The notes beneath the pieces were generated by a model. It saw only the letters and a list, made by a program, of their open reading frames with translations, searched no databases and was not told where the DNA came from. Both the position numbers and the translations under genes were made by a program. A stretch of 64,000 nt of DNA from Spinellus fusiger (lineage: Eukaryota; Mucoromycota; Mucoromycetes; Mucorales; Phycomycetaceae): assembly GCA_025094145.1 (NCBI GenBank), contig JALLLS010000032.1, forward strand, positions 124,001 to 188,000. The letters run 5' to 3'. The stretch's first letter is position 1, and each line of letters starts with the position of its first letter. Of the stretch, positions 10,279 through 22,621 are shown in pieces.

Positions 10279-12752
10279 ATGGCAGGTACGGGAAACACTT
10301 TCTGTTACTTGCCCTTACACTGTAGTCATGAACTAATATTTATCTTTTGCTTGTTGTTTTTATATTATATATTATATTATTGTAGAGGTGGGTTGCTTCT
10401 ACATAGGCTCTATGGAATAGAAAAAGAAAAAGAAAGCGAAAAAAAAGGGGTGGAGTTTCTTCTTACAGGGAAAAACACTTGTAGGTACTAGAAAAGAGAC
10501 TTGCACAGTTAACACAGGGTAATAAGGGAGTCGTCTAGAGTCTAAACTGTATACATAACTCACTTATAATAGCCCTCGAGACATCATCTTCTCCTAAAGA
10601 CATCGCGTCTATACTAGTGGAAAGAGCGAGTGTATATGAAGCACTGGGTCAGTCAGTAGCAGCACGTCAAGACATACAAGCTGCAGTAGAAAAAGACGCC
10701 ACCAATGAAAAAGCCCAAGCAGCAGCGCGTCTTTTGTTTCCTGTAAATATTACTGAAGAAAAGGATCCTCGTGTGGATCTGTTCCGTACGTACTTGGAGC
10801 GCCTTTCCCCGGCAGAAACAGGCACAGGCACAGAAACACAGATGGGAGCAGCCGACATCAAAGTGTTTTGTAGCTCTTCTGATTTTATCAGTGTGTTGAT
10901 GGCCTGTGGAATGCAGGACACGCCTCCTTCTGTACGCGCAACGGCCTATATGGTTCTGACAAGACTCTTCCACCCACCCCAAGAAAAGGATTATCCAATG
11001 ACCTTTATTATTGAGCAGTGTGCAAAGAGCTTCTCCCACTGTTTGGGATCGGGTAAAAACAAAGCCAAGCTGCTGGCTTTCCAGACATTGTATGCTCTTT
11101 TCCAGACCAGCATGACAGTAGGTGCTACTATCCTTAGTCAGGATGGCGTGGTACAGGACTGTATGGATGTGATTGAGTTTGAGGTGGTGGAGGTTCAGTT
11201 AGCCATGGCGAATGTATTGGCCATTGCTTCTTCTGACAAGACATGTCAAAAGTTAATTGTAAAGTATGGCAGTGGATGGTTGGCTAAAATAGCCAGTCGT
11301 CCTTCTTCAGATGAAAGACTCAAGGCTGTTGTGGGGACTACTCTGACAAAACTACAAGCACAAGGAGCAGAGACATCTGACCCATCGACAGCAGCCCCGG
11401 AAGAAGACAAGAGTGAGTCATTGCAAGAAGCCATGCGACATATGAACATTAGTTCTGGTGATCTTGTGGAGTCCATGAAAGCCATAGTCAAATCCAAATC
11501 AGAAGATGCAACAGTGGTGCTGAATGCAGTGGAGGGATTAGCGTACTCTACACTGGAATCCAAAGTGAAGGAGTCCCTGGTAAAAGACGCCATGTTCATG
11601 AAGAGTCTGGTGGCATTAGCTATTAATGCAGCCAACACTAACAGTAATCCTCTGTTATTTGGCATTGGTACGATTCTATTGAATATTACCATGTACAGAC
11701 CTGTATTGGATGAACAGCAGCAGCAAATGAAGAAGTTGAGAGACTTGGCCAATGCTAAGAACAGCAAAACATCCTCCACAGGAGATGACCCCAAGGAGAG
11801 TGATAAGGCAGTAGAAGTGCGTGTCCAATTGGCAGTGGACCATGGTGCTGCTCTTGCCTTGATGGTATTAGCTAAGAGTACAAGTCAGAACATACGTATA
11901 GTAGCAGCAAGTACTTACCATCAGTTGGTGACACCACAAACCACTCGAGGCACCTTGCTCCAACAGGGGATTGTTAAGGCTCTTTTACCTCTCACCACCT
12001 CCCAACAAGATCCACAGTGCAGTCTCATGGCTTCACAGTCACTGGCTAAACTTGCCATCACAACAGATCCTCGTCTTGCCTTTGGATCCCATCATCCTCA
12101 ATCTCTTGTCCGTCCATTTCTTAGTCTATGCAAACAAGACAACAGTCAACTCTGCCAATTTGAAGGACTCATGGCATTGACTAATCTGGCCTCTGTGGAT
12201 GATGAAGTTAGACTACAAATATTCAATGAGCAGGGCATGACAGTTTTTGAGAACCTACAACTGTCTAATAACACTATGGTCCAACGTGCAGCCACTGAGA
12301 TGGTGTGCAATATGACCTTTTGTGATCCTGTGTTTGATATGTACAGCAATGCCCAACAGCCAGGATCACAGAATAAGGTGCGTCTGCTGATGATATTGTC
12401 AGATCATGAAGATGAAAGAACACGAAAGGCAGCCTCAGGTGCTCTTGCTATTCTTGCCAATAGCAAAGGGACATGTGAAATGATGACACACATTGACAGA
12501 GGGTATGAGAGAATAGCACGTCTCTTGGAGAAGGAAGAGGTGGTGGATGTACAGCACAGAGGAGTTGAGATTGTGCGTTGTATGGTACATCACCTAGAGA
12601 AAGAAGCAGTGGAGGGGCTTGTGAATGAGAAGGTGGATAAGAAACTAATTGCTATTGTAAAAGAATGCCAAGTAGCTGTTGTGCGTGCTGCTGCTATGGA
12701 AGTACTTAAGCTACTGGCAGGACATGGCGCAGTTATCAGATCAAATCAATGA
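10279..12752 (+). CDS. UNC45: UCS-domain myosin chaperone (UNC-45/SHE4/Rng3 family)
   Basis: A 7-nt first exon (ATGGCAG) joins, over a 287-bp intron, to a large exon 10573-12752, with phase closing exactly at 728 aa. The N-terminus begins MAALETSSSPKDI. UCS proteins fold myosin motor heads and are needed for actin-based transport and cytokinesis. The protein is a run of armadillo-like helices (UNC45-central region near residues 70-330, UCS region to the end), with repeated patterns such as ALTNLAS, QSLAKLAI and AASGALAILANS. Only one TPR-like helix pair (ERASVYEALGQSVAARQDI, near residues 20-40) precedes it. The three-TPR Hsp90-binding domain of animal UNC-45 is absent, as in fungal She4/Rng3. 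The mini-exon start is inferred. The stop is followed within about 23 bp by the second palindromic element. Confidence 0.85.
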
Positions 12753-12774
12753 ATAAAACGTACTTGCTTTTTAT

Positions 12775-13250
12775 TATTTTTATTATTATTTTGGGTGTAG
12801 CTTGCTATTCACTCGTTGGGCCTAATAGCCACCCTGTGAGATCGTTTGGACAATTAAGAATAAACATAGAAACACTTCAAATACAAAAGTGGAAAAATAA
12901 ATGCAAAGAGAGAGGAAACAGGAGAATAAGAGAATATAAAACCTCAAATGAGGGAAAAAATGATGGAAAGTGGGTAATGATGGTAAATTGAGAATTATGA
13001 ATAGACATCCAAAAAGGCCATAAAGTCAGCATGGAAACTAGGACACCAAAAAGATAACCGTCATCCTATGATAATCTGAAATCCAATGAGTTATACTTGG
13101 AGCAACTCGGACAATCCTGAGAATATATGCAGCAACTACACTAGCAGCTTCTGGCTTTGCTAAACGGGCTAAGAATGGGTGGTAGAGAAGAGATCCGAGG
13201 AAGAGTGAGGATACAGCGTCTGTTGCTGAAGGAGTCCTTTGCACTCTATG
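12775..13250 (+). repeat. Left inverted arm of element copy 2
   Basis: Reverse complement of 13804-14279. The outermost 10 bp expected from symmetry (12765-12774) do not match. Confidence 0.85.
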
Positions 13251-13320
13251 ACAGCGTTGGTGCTCCCGCTCAACACACCCATCAACAGCCTCAATGATCA
13301 GGCTACCAGAGAAGAGAAAA

Positions 13321-13728
13321 TACAGTGGCTTGCGAAAATCTTAGGTATATTTTTTACATTCCGATATGCTTCTGTAATAAGAGATACTTCTTCTTTGTCA
13401 TAAAAATACACATTAAACACACACTAAACACACAGTAGAGACTTAAGAATTCGATGAAATATAAATAAAGTCAATAGAATAATAAATAAAAGTCTATTGA
13501 GTAAATACCTTCAATATTTAGTGTTGCCGCCCTCTACTTCTATAACAGCCTTGCATCTCTGATACATGCTGTTAATGAAAGCCATCTGTAGTATCTTTGG
13601 GAATCTTCTTTCATTCTTCTAACAAGAGTACCTCTAGACATTGAAGAATACTCCCTGCTGTCATTCTCTTTCTGATAGATCTATGGGGTTGGGGTTGGGG
13701 CTTTGTGAGGGCCACCCATCTGCCAATC
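13321..13728. mobile_element. Tc1/mariner-like relic nested in the spacer of copy 2
   Basis: Same TA-CAGTGGCTTGCGAAAATC start and same internal text as the relic in copy 1, so it was already inside the palindromic element before the two copies separated. Confidence 0.58.
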
Positions 13729-13803
13729 GGGACTACTTTCTCACTTGCACATTCGTTGGTCATGAACGCTCTACGTTTTTGTTCTTCCTAGTTCCTAACC
13801 TAC

Positions 13804-14289
13804 CATAGAGTGCAAAGGACTCCTTCAGCAACAGACGCTGTATCCTCACTCTTCCTCGGATCTCTTCTCTACCACCCATTCTTAGCCCGTTTAGCAAAGC
13901 CAGAAGCTGCTAGTGTAGTTGCTGCATATATTCTCAGGATTGTCCGAGTTGCTCCAAGTATAACTCATTGGATTTCAGATTATCATAGGATGACGGTTAT
14001 CTTTTTGGTGTCCTAGTTTCCATGCTGACTTTATGGCCTTTTTGGATGTCTATTCATAATTCTCAATTTACCATCATTACCCACTTTCCATCATTTTTTC
14101 CCTCATTTGAGGTTTTATATTCTCTTATTCTCCTGTTTCCTCTCTCTTTGCATTTATTTTTCCACTTTTGTATTTGAAGTGTTTCTATGTTTATTCTTAA
14201 TTGTCCAAACGATCTCACAGGGTGGCTATTAGGCCCAACGAGTGAATAGCAAGCTACACCCAAAATAATAATAAAAATACTTTGAACTG
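13804..14289 (-). repeat. Right inverted arm of element copy 2 (486 bp)
   Basis: Complete arm with intact CAGTTCAAAG tip and flanking TA at 14290-14291. Confidence 0.86.
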
Positions 14290-14525
14290 TATATTCTCTT
14301 CTGTCCTGTTCTGTAAACACTGAAGCATGCCGTCGTCAAGTGAGACTACCATTCTCTCAGATATCACATGATGCATAGGATAGGAAGGGCGGCGTTTTTT
14401 TTTCTGTCATGCAATTTTCTATTCACTCTAAATATCTCTAAATATCTCTTTTCCCTTTTTCCCCTTTTCTTTTCCCTTTTCTTTTCTCTCTCTCTTCTGC
14501 TATTGACAGTAACAAGACTATTCTT

Positions 14526-16902
14526 ATGGATTTAGACGGAACTTGGTTTATTGACAGGGACACAGGAAACACTGTTCTATTTCGTGGTGTAAATGTTGGT
14601 GGTGGCACCAAACTACCTGTTGGCATTCCCTCCCATGAACAACGAGGCTTTTGGGTGGATTATGACAGGGGCGTTACTTTTTTAGGAAGACCTTTTCCAA
14701 TAGAGACAGCAGATGAACATCTGAGTCGACTTGTAGATTGGGGATTTAATCTCTTACGGTTTATTGTGACTTGGGAAGCCATTGAACACCAAGGACCGTA
14801 AGTAATATATATATATATGTGTGTGTGTGTGTGTACTGTTAAGGGGTGATTTCTGTTGTGTTATGTTATATTGTATTGTATTGTATCAACCACATTGACG
14901 CGTGCATATTATTGCACAGTGGTATTTATGACAAGGATTACCTTGATTATGTAGTGGAAATACTCAAAAAGTGTAAAAAGCATAAACTCAAGGTGTTTAT
15001 TGATCCCCACCAAGACACTGTAAGTACATTGATAGATGCAATAAATGTTGATTTCATGAAGAATAACCCGTCATTCACTTTATTAAGTGGTCTCGTCACT
15101 GTGGTGGTTCTGGACATCCTGGATGGACACACAGCCTAGTGGGATTAAACCCTGCTAATTTCGCGCCTACAGTAGCAGCCCTTGTTCATAATACGTATCC
15201 TGAGCCAGCTTCTTTTCCAAAGATGATATGGAACACCAACTATCAACGCCTTGCTGCTGCTACTCTCTTCACTCTCTTTTTTGCAGGAAGACAGTACGCT
15301 CCTCTCTGCAAAATCAATGGTGTTCATATACAGGACTATTTACAAGATCACTATTGTCAGGCAATTCTCCAGGTCACAAAACGTGTGCATGACAATGGTC
15401 TGGAGAACTCAGTGGTCATTGGCTACGATAGCATGAATGAACCAGGCCAAGGCTATGTAGGCGTACCGGACATTACTCAGTTGAACAAGAGTGATCTTGC
15501 CTTTAATAAAGGGTTAATGCCAACTCCCTTCCAAGGCATGCGACTGGCTTCAGGCATACCAACAAGCGTGGAGGATTGGACATTTGCATGGAATGGACCC
15601 ACGAAACAGGGAGATGTACTCGTGGATCCTCAAGGAAAGGAAGCCTGGCTTAGTGAAGAAGCACTGCATGAAGCATATGATGTGTTTGGATGGAAACGTG
15701 ATCCAAAGTGGCCTCCTGGATGCATATGGGCTGCCCATGGTGTATGGGACAAGACAAAAGAGTCTGTACTAGTAAAGAACTATTTTGCTGATGGACTCTA
15801 TCACAACGACTGGATAGAGTTTATCCAGAAATACATGCAGACAATTCGTAGTGTGCATAATGATGCACTTCTCTTCTTACAACCTCCTGTGCTTGAGGTA
15901 CCACCCTTGATTCCAATTACAATGACCCGAATTGTCTATGCTCCCCACTGGTATGATGGACTGACACTCGTAAAAAAGAAGTGGAATAATTATAATGTGG
16001 ATGTTGTGAATCTTAACAGAGGAAAATACGGAAACGGCCCTTTACGGTTTTTACGTGCTCTGCGTGTTGGAGAATCCTCTATTCGACAGTGCTTTGTAGA
16101 TCAACTCAATACCATCAAAGTCGAAGGAACTCAGTACATTGGAGACTTTCCTTGTATCATAGGTGAAATCGGTATTCCGTATGATATGGAGCAGTCCAAA
16201 CCCAGTGCATTATCAAAACCATGGTCTTGGCTTATGGGCTATTTTGTGACAAAGAAACCTCCTTCTATGCAGAGTCCAGATTCTGATCAAAACAAAGCTA
16301 TGGATGCTAATCTAAATGCCATTGAAAGCAATCTACTCAGTTGTACATTATGGCACTACATGCCTGACAATGATTCATTCTGGGGGGATTGTTGGAATGG
16401 AGAAGACCTCAGTATTTTACAATTGGAGAAGAGTGTTACTGATGCAACTATAGAGCAATACCCTTGGCGGGAAGAAGAAGATCCGTTGTATGGAAATAAT
16501 GTTTCTTCTCAAGCCACAGTCACCAGAAAAAGTAGTGTTTCTCAATGGAACACGCGCTCAATTGTGGCACTGAATCGTCCTTTCCCACAGAAGATAGCAG
16601 GAATTCCTCTCAGTTTAAAAATAATCTCGCCTACATTAAGTCAACCTGGCTTATGTGCTCTTTCTTACAAGACACGCCCAGAACATGAAAAGTTACATAA
16701 GACTGAGGTGTATTTGCCAAAATGCTTTTATCCATCTCTTGAAAGTACAGGCACAAAAGTGTGGGTTTCCCATGGCAGTTATTCGACACTTGCATGTTTT
16801 GATAGGTACTGGATACTATTATGGACAGTGGAACCTGATGAGGATTTAGAAACTGTTTATGAGCTGAGAGTGGAAGGCGTTAAAGTGCCAATGTGTGATT
16901 AG
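14526..16902 (+). CDS. GH5 glycoside hydrolase, endoglycoceramidase / steryl-beta-glucosidase type
   Basis: Three exons (14526-14797, 14920-15019, 15088-16902) give 728 aa with matching phases. The family hydrolyses beta-glucosides of ceramide or ergosterol (Cryptococcus EGCrP1/EGCrP2, yeast Egh1). Visible signatures are FRGVNVGGGTKLP near residue 20, IDPHQDTWSRHCGGSG spliced across intron 2, the acid/base Glu in DSMNEPGQG (about residue 242) and the nucleophile Glu in IIGEIGIPYD (about residue 484). Length and domain order fit EGCrP2-type enzymes, whose C-terminus carries a beta-sandwich. There is no signal peptide or transmembrane segment, consistent with an intracellular catabolic enzyme. 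Sequence alone does not decide between glucosylceramide and steryl-glucoside as substrate. The 236 bp upstream of the start separate it from the mobile element, so element DNA may lie in its promoter. Confidence 0.9.
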
Positions 16903-19900
16903 CTTGTTTCTTTAGTATAGGTGCAAATCCTAAAAGAATGTTTATTTTTTATTTTTTATATTTATATTTGTAGATAGAAATAATCCTATAGGTGTGTCAA
17001 CTTATAAAAGAGATTTGAGTCCTGTTTCTATTTATTAATATATTTATTTTATAAAATGTTTAAATAACACTATTTGATCCATCAATAAACAGAATTTAAT
17101 GTTACTCTTTCTTCTTTGGTATCAATAGAACATTAGATAAGTGGAATTATTTGTGAATGGGGGAAATTATACAAGTTCAATTACTGAAAAATCACTTTTT
17201 AAGAAGGGCCAATCCGGCTATTTGATTAGTTGATGGATAGTGCACAGTCGCCCTCATTGAATTCGTTTAATATTTGTTGGGAAGCATGGTGATAAAAGGG
17301 AAAAGAGAGACTTATTTCTATTGTATGAAGCACCTTTTTCTTTATAGATGTTGACAAGTCAATACAATATATCAGATGGATACCCAATTACCTCTTGAGT
17401 GAACCCTATTCAGAATAGATATACAGGCTGTTATAAGTATGGCCACTTGCACAAAAGTCATTACAATTGTCCAAATAATGATAGATACCAAACAGAAAGT
17501 AGTGACATTGTGATAAGACCAAGAAACTGTGGTTTATTACAAAGAATGAGTGAGATGAATCAGTCATACAATCCTATGAGCTATGCACTTCTTCTTTTTT
17601 TCATATAGGATAGTTAGGTTTGAAATATAAATGCATACTTATTCAATGACCAAAATGTCAAGAGAAGCACACTAAAACACTACTGTTTCAGACTAATATA
17701 CAGAAATGATTCCAATCACTTGCATTTATTTGTAAAGCCCTTTTGTCAGTATGGAGTAGACATACATGCTAACATTGAACAAGGTTGTCTGAATTTTATA
17801 CGGCACAACCAAGACACACTGAGAAGAGATATACTAAGTGGTGTGCAGAATACTGTTACTTCAGGTCTTAGACACTAAAAACGAGAAACTAACAGTTAGC
17901 AAATTGTTTTTATTTTATTATTATTATTTTTAAAAAAAATAGCCACACAAACCATTGATTCTGATGAAACATCTATGATAAGCTGTAGTATATTTAAATA
18001 CAGTGGATTGATCTTTCAGAGGTAATATAAAAGTACAACAGCTTGCATTAGAATGTATGCCTTTTGGTGGTGATTTCTGCCAAGTTTTTCTATTTGTAGT
18101 AATCATTAAAGTATAAAAGAATAACAAACAAGTTGAATAAAAAAATAGCAGAGTTAATTTTACTTTAACTAAACCAAATAACTTTGGACCCAAGAAGCCT
18201 CTGTTGACTAACTGACGGAAACCCATGATGCAGGTAAGCTATCTAAAAACATAATGAAGTGTACCTTATTGAATTTTGACATGCAAAAGGCACTATAATG
18301 TCTAGTACATAATGACTATGAGATGATGAACAGACTTCACCTATTTTTATGTTATTGGGATTATTGTTTTTGTTTTTTGCTTTTTGCTTTAATTTATGCT
18401 GTTTTTTTTCTATGATTATAGTTTATTTAATGTAGGTTGGGAAAAAAAACTACAAATAAAGTTTGCCATCTTGCAGTAAAAGAAATGTAGCAATAAAAGC
18501 AAATTCTACATTTTTCCTCTTCTGTTGATTTCCCTTTTATTACTGAAAGAAATACTCAACAGGTTATTAGAATAAGATAATGATAATGATAATATTATCT
18601 TGCTAAACAAACAAGTTTAAATTCTCAATAAGAAAAAGGTACGCTTCAATAGTATGATGTTGGTGAATAAAATCAAGATATCACCAAGAGAAGACAAGAC
18701 ATGCACTGATAAGAAATAGATATCTATCATTCTATAACACTGCTTGCTTGCTATTTTATTATCGGTCACAGTATACACAAGTACATATTGGCTTATCGTT
18801 TATAGTAGCAGAGACAGATTTATAAATAAAGTTTATTTTATAGACACATATTTGTTCGAGGATTCTTTATGTCTAGACAGTAAAATGAAAAGGAATAAAT
18901 ACTATTATAAAGATTGTAAATAGGCGTGTTCATTCCTATAAAAGTGTAAAGACATTAGGTGGTATTGAAAGACTAACCGTACACTAGGGATTATTATTTA
19001 TAACCAACATTGGATTTATTGTATGTGAAAAAAAAACAAAAAAAACAGTGTAGTTCATTTAAGGTTTATAACGACATGAAGCAATATTCTTCTTGAAGAT
19101 TCACGAATAAAGGTGGTTAGTGTCATTTATTTCTGTTACATTTGAATCAATGCAAAACTGACTTTACTAAAGAATCATCATTATAATACAGACACATATC
19201 ATTGCAAGTGTGAGGATAATAAGTAGTAATAAACGATAAGTAATAAATATAAAAATCAGAAAATCCTATTCTTTATTAATTATTTTATACAGGTAATGAA
19301 AACCATGTCTTTGTTTGGCAAAAATAAGTAAGTTTGATTGGACACTCTACTAGACTGTTCAATGGGTTAAGGAGTACTAATGTCTGTGTACAGAATTCTT
19401 TGTATGACTATTATTTTTTCTAGTTCTTCCTGCACAGGGTAGCACTAGTAAGTCTAAAGAAGTTGCTTTATTTAAAGCTAACTATAGTCTAAGGGATATG
19501 TGTCTCTTGGAGTAGTCACGTCAGACCTCATGTCCCTATTTAATAGATTGGCATACTATTCTCTTAACAGTAATGTTTACTTTATTGGCTTGGATTAGTT
19601 TGGAAAGAAAAAGACAAGGAGTAAGATATGCATTCATTCATGTAGATGCATGTAAAGCCCTGTAGATGCGTGTAGATTTGTGAATAGAGAGTCATGTATA
19701 TTTGTGTGGAAACAGGTTAGTAATAAGACTGATCTTCTCTTCAGTGGAGAAGCTAATTTTGGACAAAAGTCTAACACATAGGCGTAATTGCTTTGTAACA
19801 TGATCCGTCGGTGTCTATAGCTCTTTTTAATCTTTTCTGTCAAAAATAATGTTATTTCCCTGTTCTTTTATTTTTATTTTTATATAGACTTGACTCTTTT

Positions 19901-21319
19901 AGTGTGTACTTATTGGTGGACAAAATCGGTGTTCTTCCGAGAAGTGACATTGATACCGTAGATAGCAAAGAGCAAGGATGAGCTCATAGTGATTGTTCTT
20001 GGTATCTCATTATTTGTTATTTTCATGTCTAATGTTGATGTGTTAAAAACATATAGCAAACAAGTTACATAATAACATGATAATCATACATAATAAACAC
20101 TGTAGACCCAACTCTATCGGGCTGATTGTAAATAGAGGCCACCACATTGTCCGTGGTAGTTCTCTATAGTATTTAGGGTTTTATCATCATGCATTAGTGT
20201 CATTCATTTTATTGTTTGTAGATTGTAGTGTGAATTGGTTTAGGGATCTATTGGGTATGGTGTGGTGGCCTATTCAAGTAAGCAGAGAGTGTGGCATGAT
20301 GATAACTACATGTTTTTATTTCTCCTTTCCACTTGTTATTCTAATATCTGATATGTCATTTATATATTAGTTTATATTGGATCTACTAGTCTTGATGGCT
20401 GATGTTAGGGAGGAATCAATGCCTTGCTAATTTTACTTTATTGTTCATTATAATTAGTACTGATGTAGCTTTGACGCGTGAAATTATGGCACTTTGCTTA
20501 GGACGAGCCATTTCTTATTTTCATTACAGCAAGGGTCATATCTTATTATTATTACTATTATTATTACTATTATTATTACTATTATTATTACTATTATTAT
20601 TTACACTGAGTCTTTTATCCTTTTTCACGTGTCTTATAGGTTTGCTTTATTCCTATTCTTTCATCTACCTTATCGCCCACTATCCATTGATTGAATTATG
20701 AGCCTATTCTATGGCAGTTTATTGCTATGTATTACTATGTATTGCCATGTAGGAATACATTGTTTTATAGTCCTTGCTTGATAGAAAGAATCATCCGCTC
20801 TGGTCAGTGTGATGCACCCCCTTTTTAAACCTAATAAACGGGGTTGATTGTAATACCTACAAGCTACATAAAGTAAAGGAACAGACAGTCAATGATAACC
20901 ATTGTGACAAATGAGATCTGATTTCCGGGGAAGAAGCAGTCCTAATAGCAAGCACAGCCCTCTTTTTGTGTGCCTATCAGTAGATTCCCAAAGCCTAATT
21001 CTATCTATAAGAGTATTTTCATAGTGCAAGTGTCATAAGATTCAATAGGAAAGTATTACACCAGGTGATGATGGTAACAGAAACGATAAAAATAAAGACC
21101 TGTAGACAAAACTTTTTCTTCATCTTTTAGTAATGTGATACCAGTTCTCCCATGTCTGAAGTATGTCCGTACTGTTTAGTACGACGCTATTCTTTGACGG
21201 ACCGAATGTTAAAACAAGAATTGATATAAAATATAAACAAGCATAAAAGAATTCTTCTGCACCTAGAAAGCCTTATTCTTCTTTGTTTTATACATAAGCT
21301 TTTCTACCTGCTTATTTGC
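16903..21319. other. Gene-poor AT-rich interval (4.4 kb)
   Basis: No open frame here has splice-compatible neighbours or recognisable protein content. The sequence is AT-rich with many short homopolymers, including a (TTATTAC)-type microsatellite at 20547-20602. I see no tRNA or rRNA signature. Small RNAs or old transposon remains cannot be excluded by eye. Confidence 0.6.
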
Positions 21320-22174
21320 ATGGCAACAAAATACACCAACACCTTATCAAGAAAAGGAACAGTTCCCATGACAGCAAAACTAGGACTTGTTCTAGGTGTC
21401 ATTAGTTTGATCGGATTAGTTGTGTTGCTCTTTACACTTTTGCCCTTGAACATCTACAACACTGTTCTCGCTACACTGTCATTAAAAGACCTGCTTGAGC
21501 ATGAATATATCAGAAGCGGACAATTGCGTCCACTCTCCTCAGTCTCCAAACTGTGCATTCTATTTCTTGTTGGATCTATTGTCTCTTCCTTGACAACTGT
21601 TATCATGGTATTCGGTGTCTGTTTCCGTAGTACCAAGTCACTGGCAAGCATTAAATCACCTCCCGTACAAAGATCACCCACCACGGATTCACATCCGCCG
21701 TGGTCCAGAGAAAGAGAAATAGATTTAGAGTCAAATTTCACCACTAAACGAGAGAAGACCTATCTACCTTTAAAAAGAAAGCGATGGATTTGCATTACCC
21801 GACGTTTCATGTACATATCACAAATCATTTGGGCGTGTTTTGGTAAGTGGACGATAGAACATCGCTGTAAGATAGTGTGAATTCATCTATGGACTGTTCT
21901 TCTAGGCACTTATCTATTATTTATCATGGATCTCCCTCCCAAGGCTCTCCCTGACACTGTTTCTAGCTCAGCATTGCTTTCTCTTTTTATTCTCTGGTTC
22001 AATGGTGGCATCCTTTCATTGTTTACTCTTATTTTGGTAGTGGCATCCTTCTTTACTGTGGCGGGTGGTAAGAAGAAGACCAACTCTGTCTCATTCTCCA
22101 AAAGACATCCAGTAGTACGCTCAGTAGTACGCTCTCATGAAAGAACGCCTCTTTTAAAGGAGACTGTTGTTTAA
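21320..22174 (+). CDS. Hypothetical four-span membrane protein
   Basis: Two exons (21320-21842 and 21906-22174) join in phase to 263 aa. Four hydrophobic segments are visible: about residues 20-45 (LGLVLGVISLIGLVVLLF), 75-95 (LCILFLVGSIVSSLTTVIMVFGV), 160-182 and 205-235 (LFILWFNGGILSLFTLILVVASFF). A basic, Ser/Pro-rich loop of about 60 residues lies between the second and third. The C-terminus carries a HERTPLLKE motif resembling dileucine endosomal/vacuolar sorting signals (ERTPLL). I do not recognise the family. The tetraspan-like layout could fit a SUR7/PalI-type or vacuolar protein, but the claudin-like W-GLW-C-C pattern is not seen. Length and phase agreement make it a likely real gene. 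Confidence 0.65.
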
Positions 22175-22350
22175 TTGTTCCTTCTTTTTAAAAGAGGTAC
22201 AGGACAAGTCTTGTTTTCTTACTCAAGAAGAGAAAAGGCCACAGTAAGAAAGATATATATACCTCTTTATCCTACTGTACCATACATTGTGTTTATTTTC
22301 TACATAGCATTGTTTCCCTCTTACATATACTTTAAATAGCCATTCTTTCT

Positions 22351-22410
22351 ATTCATATTCCTTTTATTCATATTCCTTTTATTCATATTCTTTCTATTCA
22401 TATTCCTTTT
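22351..22410. repeat. 15-bp tandem repeat, four units
   Basis: Units of ATTCATATTCCTTTT (one with TTCTTTCT) follow one another directly, 3' of the membrane-protein gene. Confidence 0.85.
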
Positions 22411-22621
22411 ATTTCTCCACTAAAAAAAAAGACATTAGCATTTATGAATATTGATATTCTATACTGCTACACATCTCATCTAATAAAAAGAGACCCTCGG
22501 TTTTGAATATTTCATAAAGACGCCTTTCTTTTTCTCTCTTTCTTTCTTTCCTTGTTATTCAGTTGATCTCCGCCTAGAAGATGTCTTTTTGTATGCAACA
22601 GTGTGTAGTATGTGTAGTTTA

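Larger units (their letters stand above)
12775..14289. mobile_element. Palindromic (foldback) mobile element, copy 2
   Basis: Same architecture as copy 1: arms at 12775-13250 and 13804-14289 around a 553-bp centre that I read as identical to copy 1. The right tip ends ...ACTTTGAACTG followed by TA. On the left the last 10 bases of the tip are not CAGTTCAAAG but TGCTTTTTAT, so that terminus is damaged or was rewritten. The AT-rich block just inside the tips is (ATT)n here, against ATTTTT repeats in copy 1. The element starts about 23 bp after the UNC-45 stop and ends 236 bp before the GH5 start. Confidence 0.87.

Noticed and set aside
14327..14368. ATG at 14327 (MPSSSETT) as an upstream exon of the GH5 gene
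   Set aside because: Its only donor (GTGAGA) gives the wrong phase for the exon at 14526, so the ATG at 14526 is kept.
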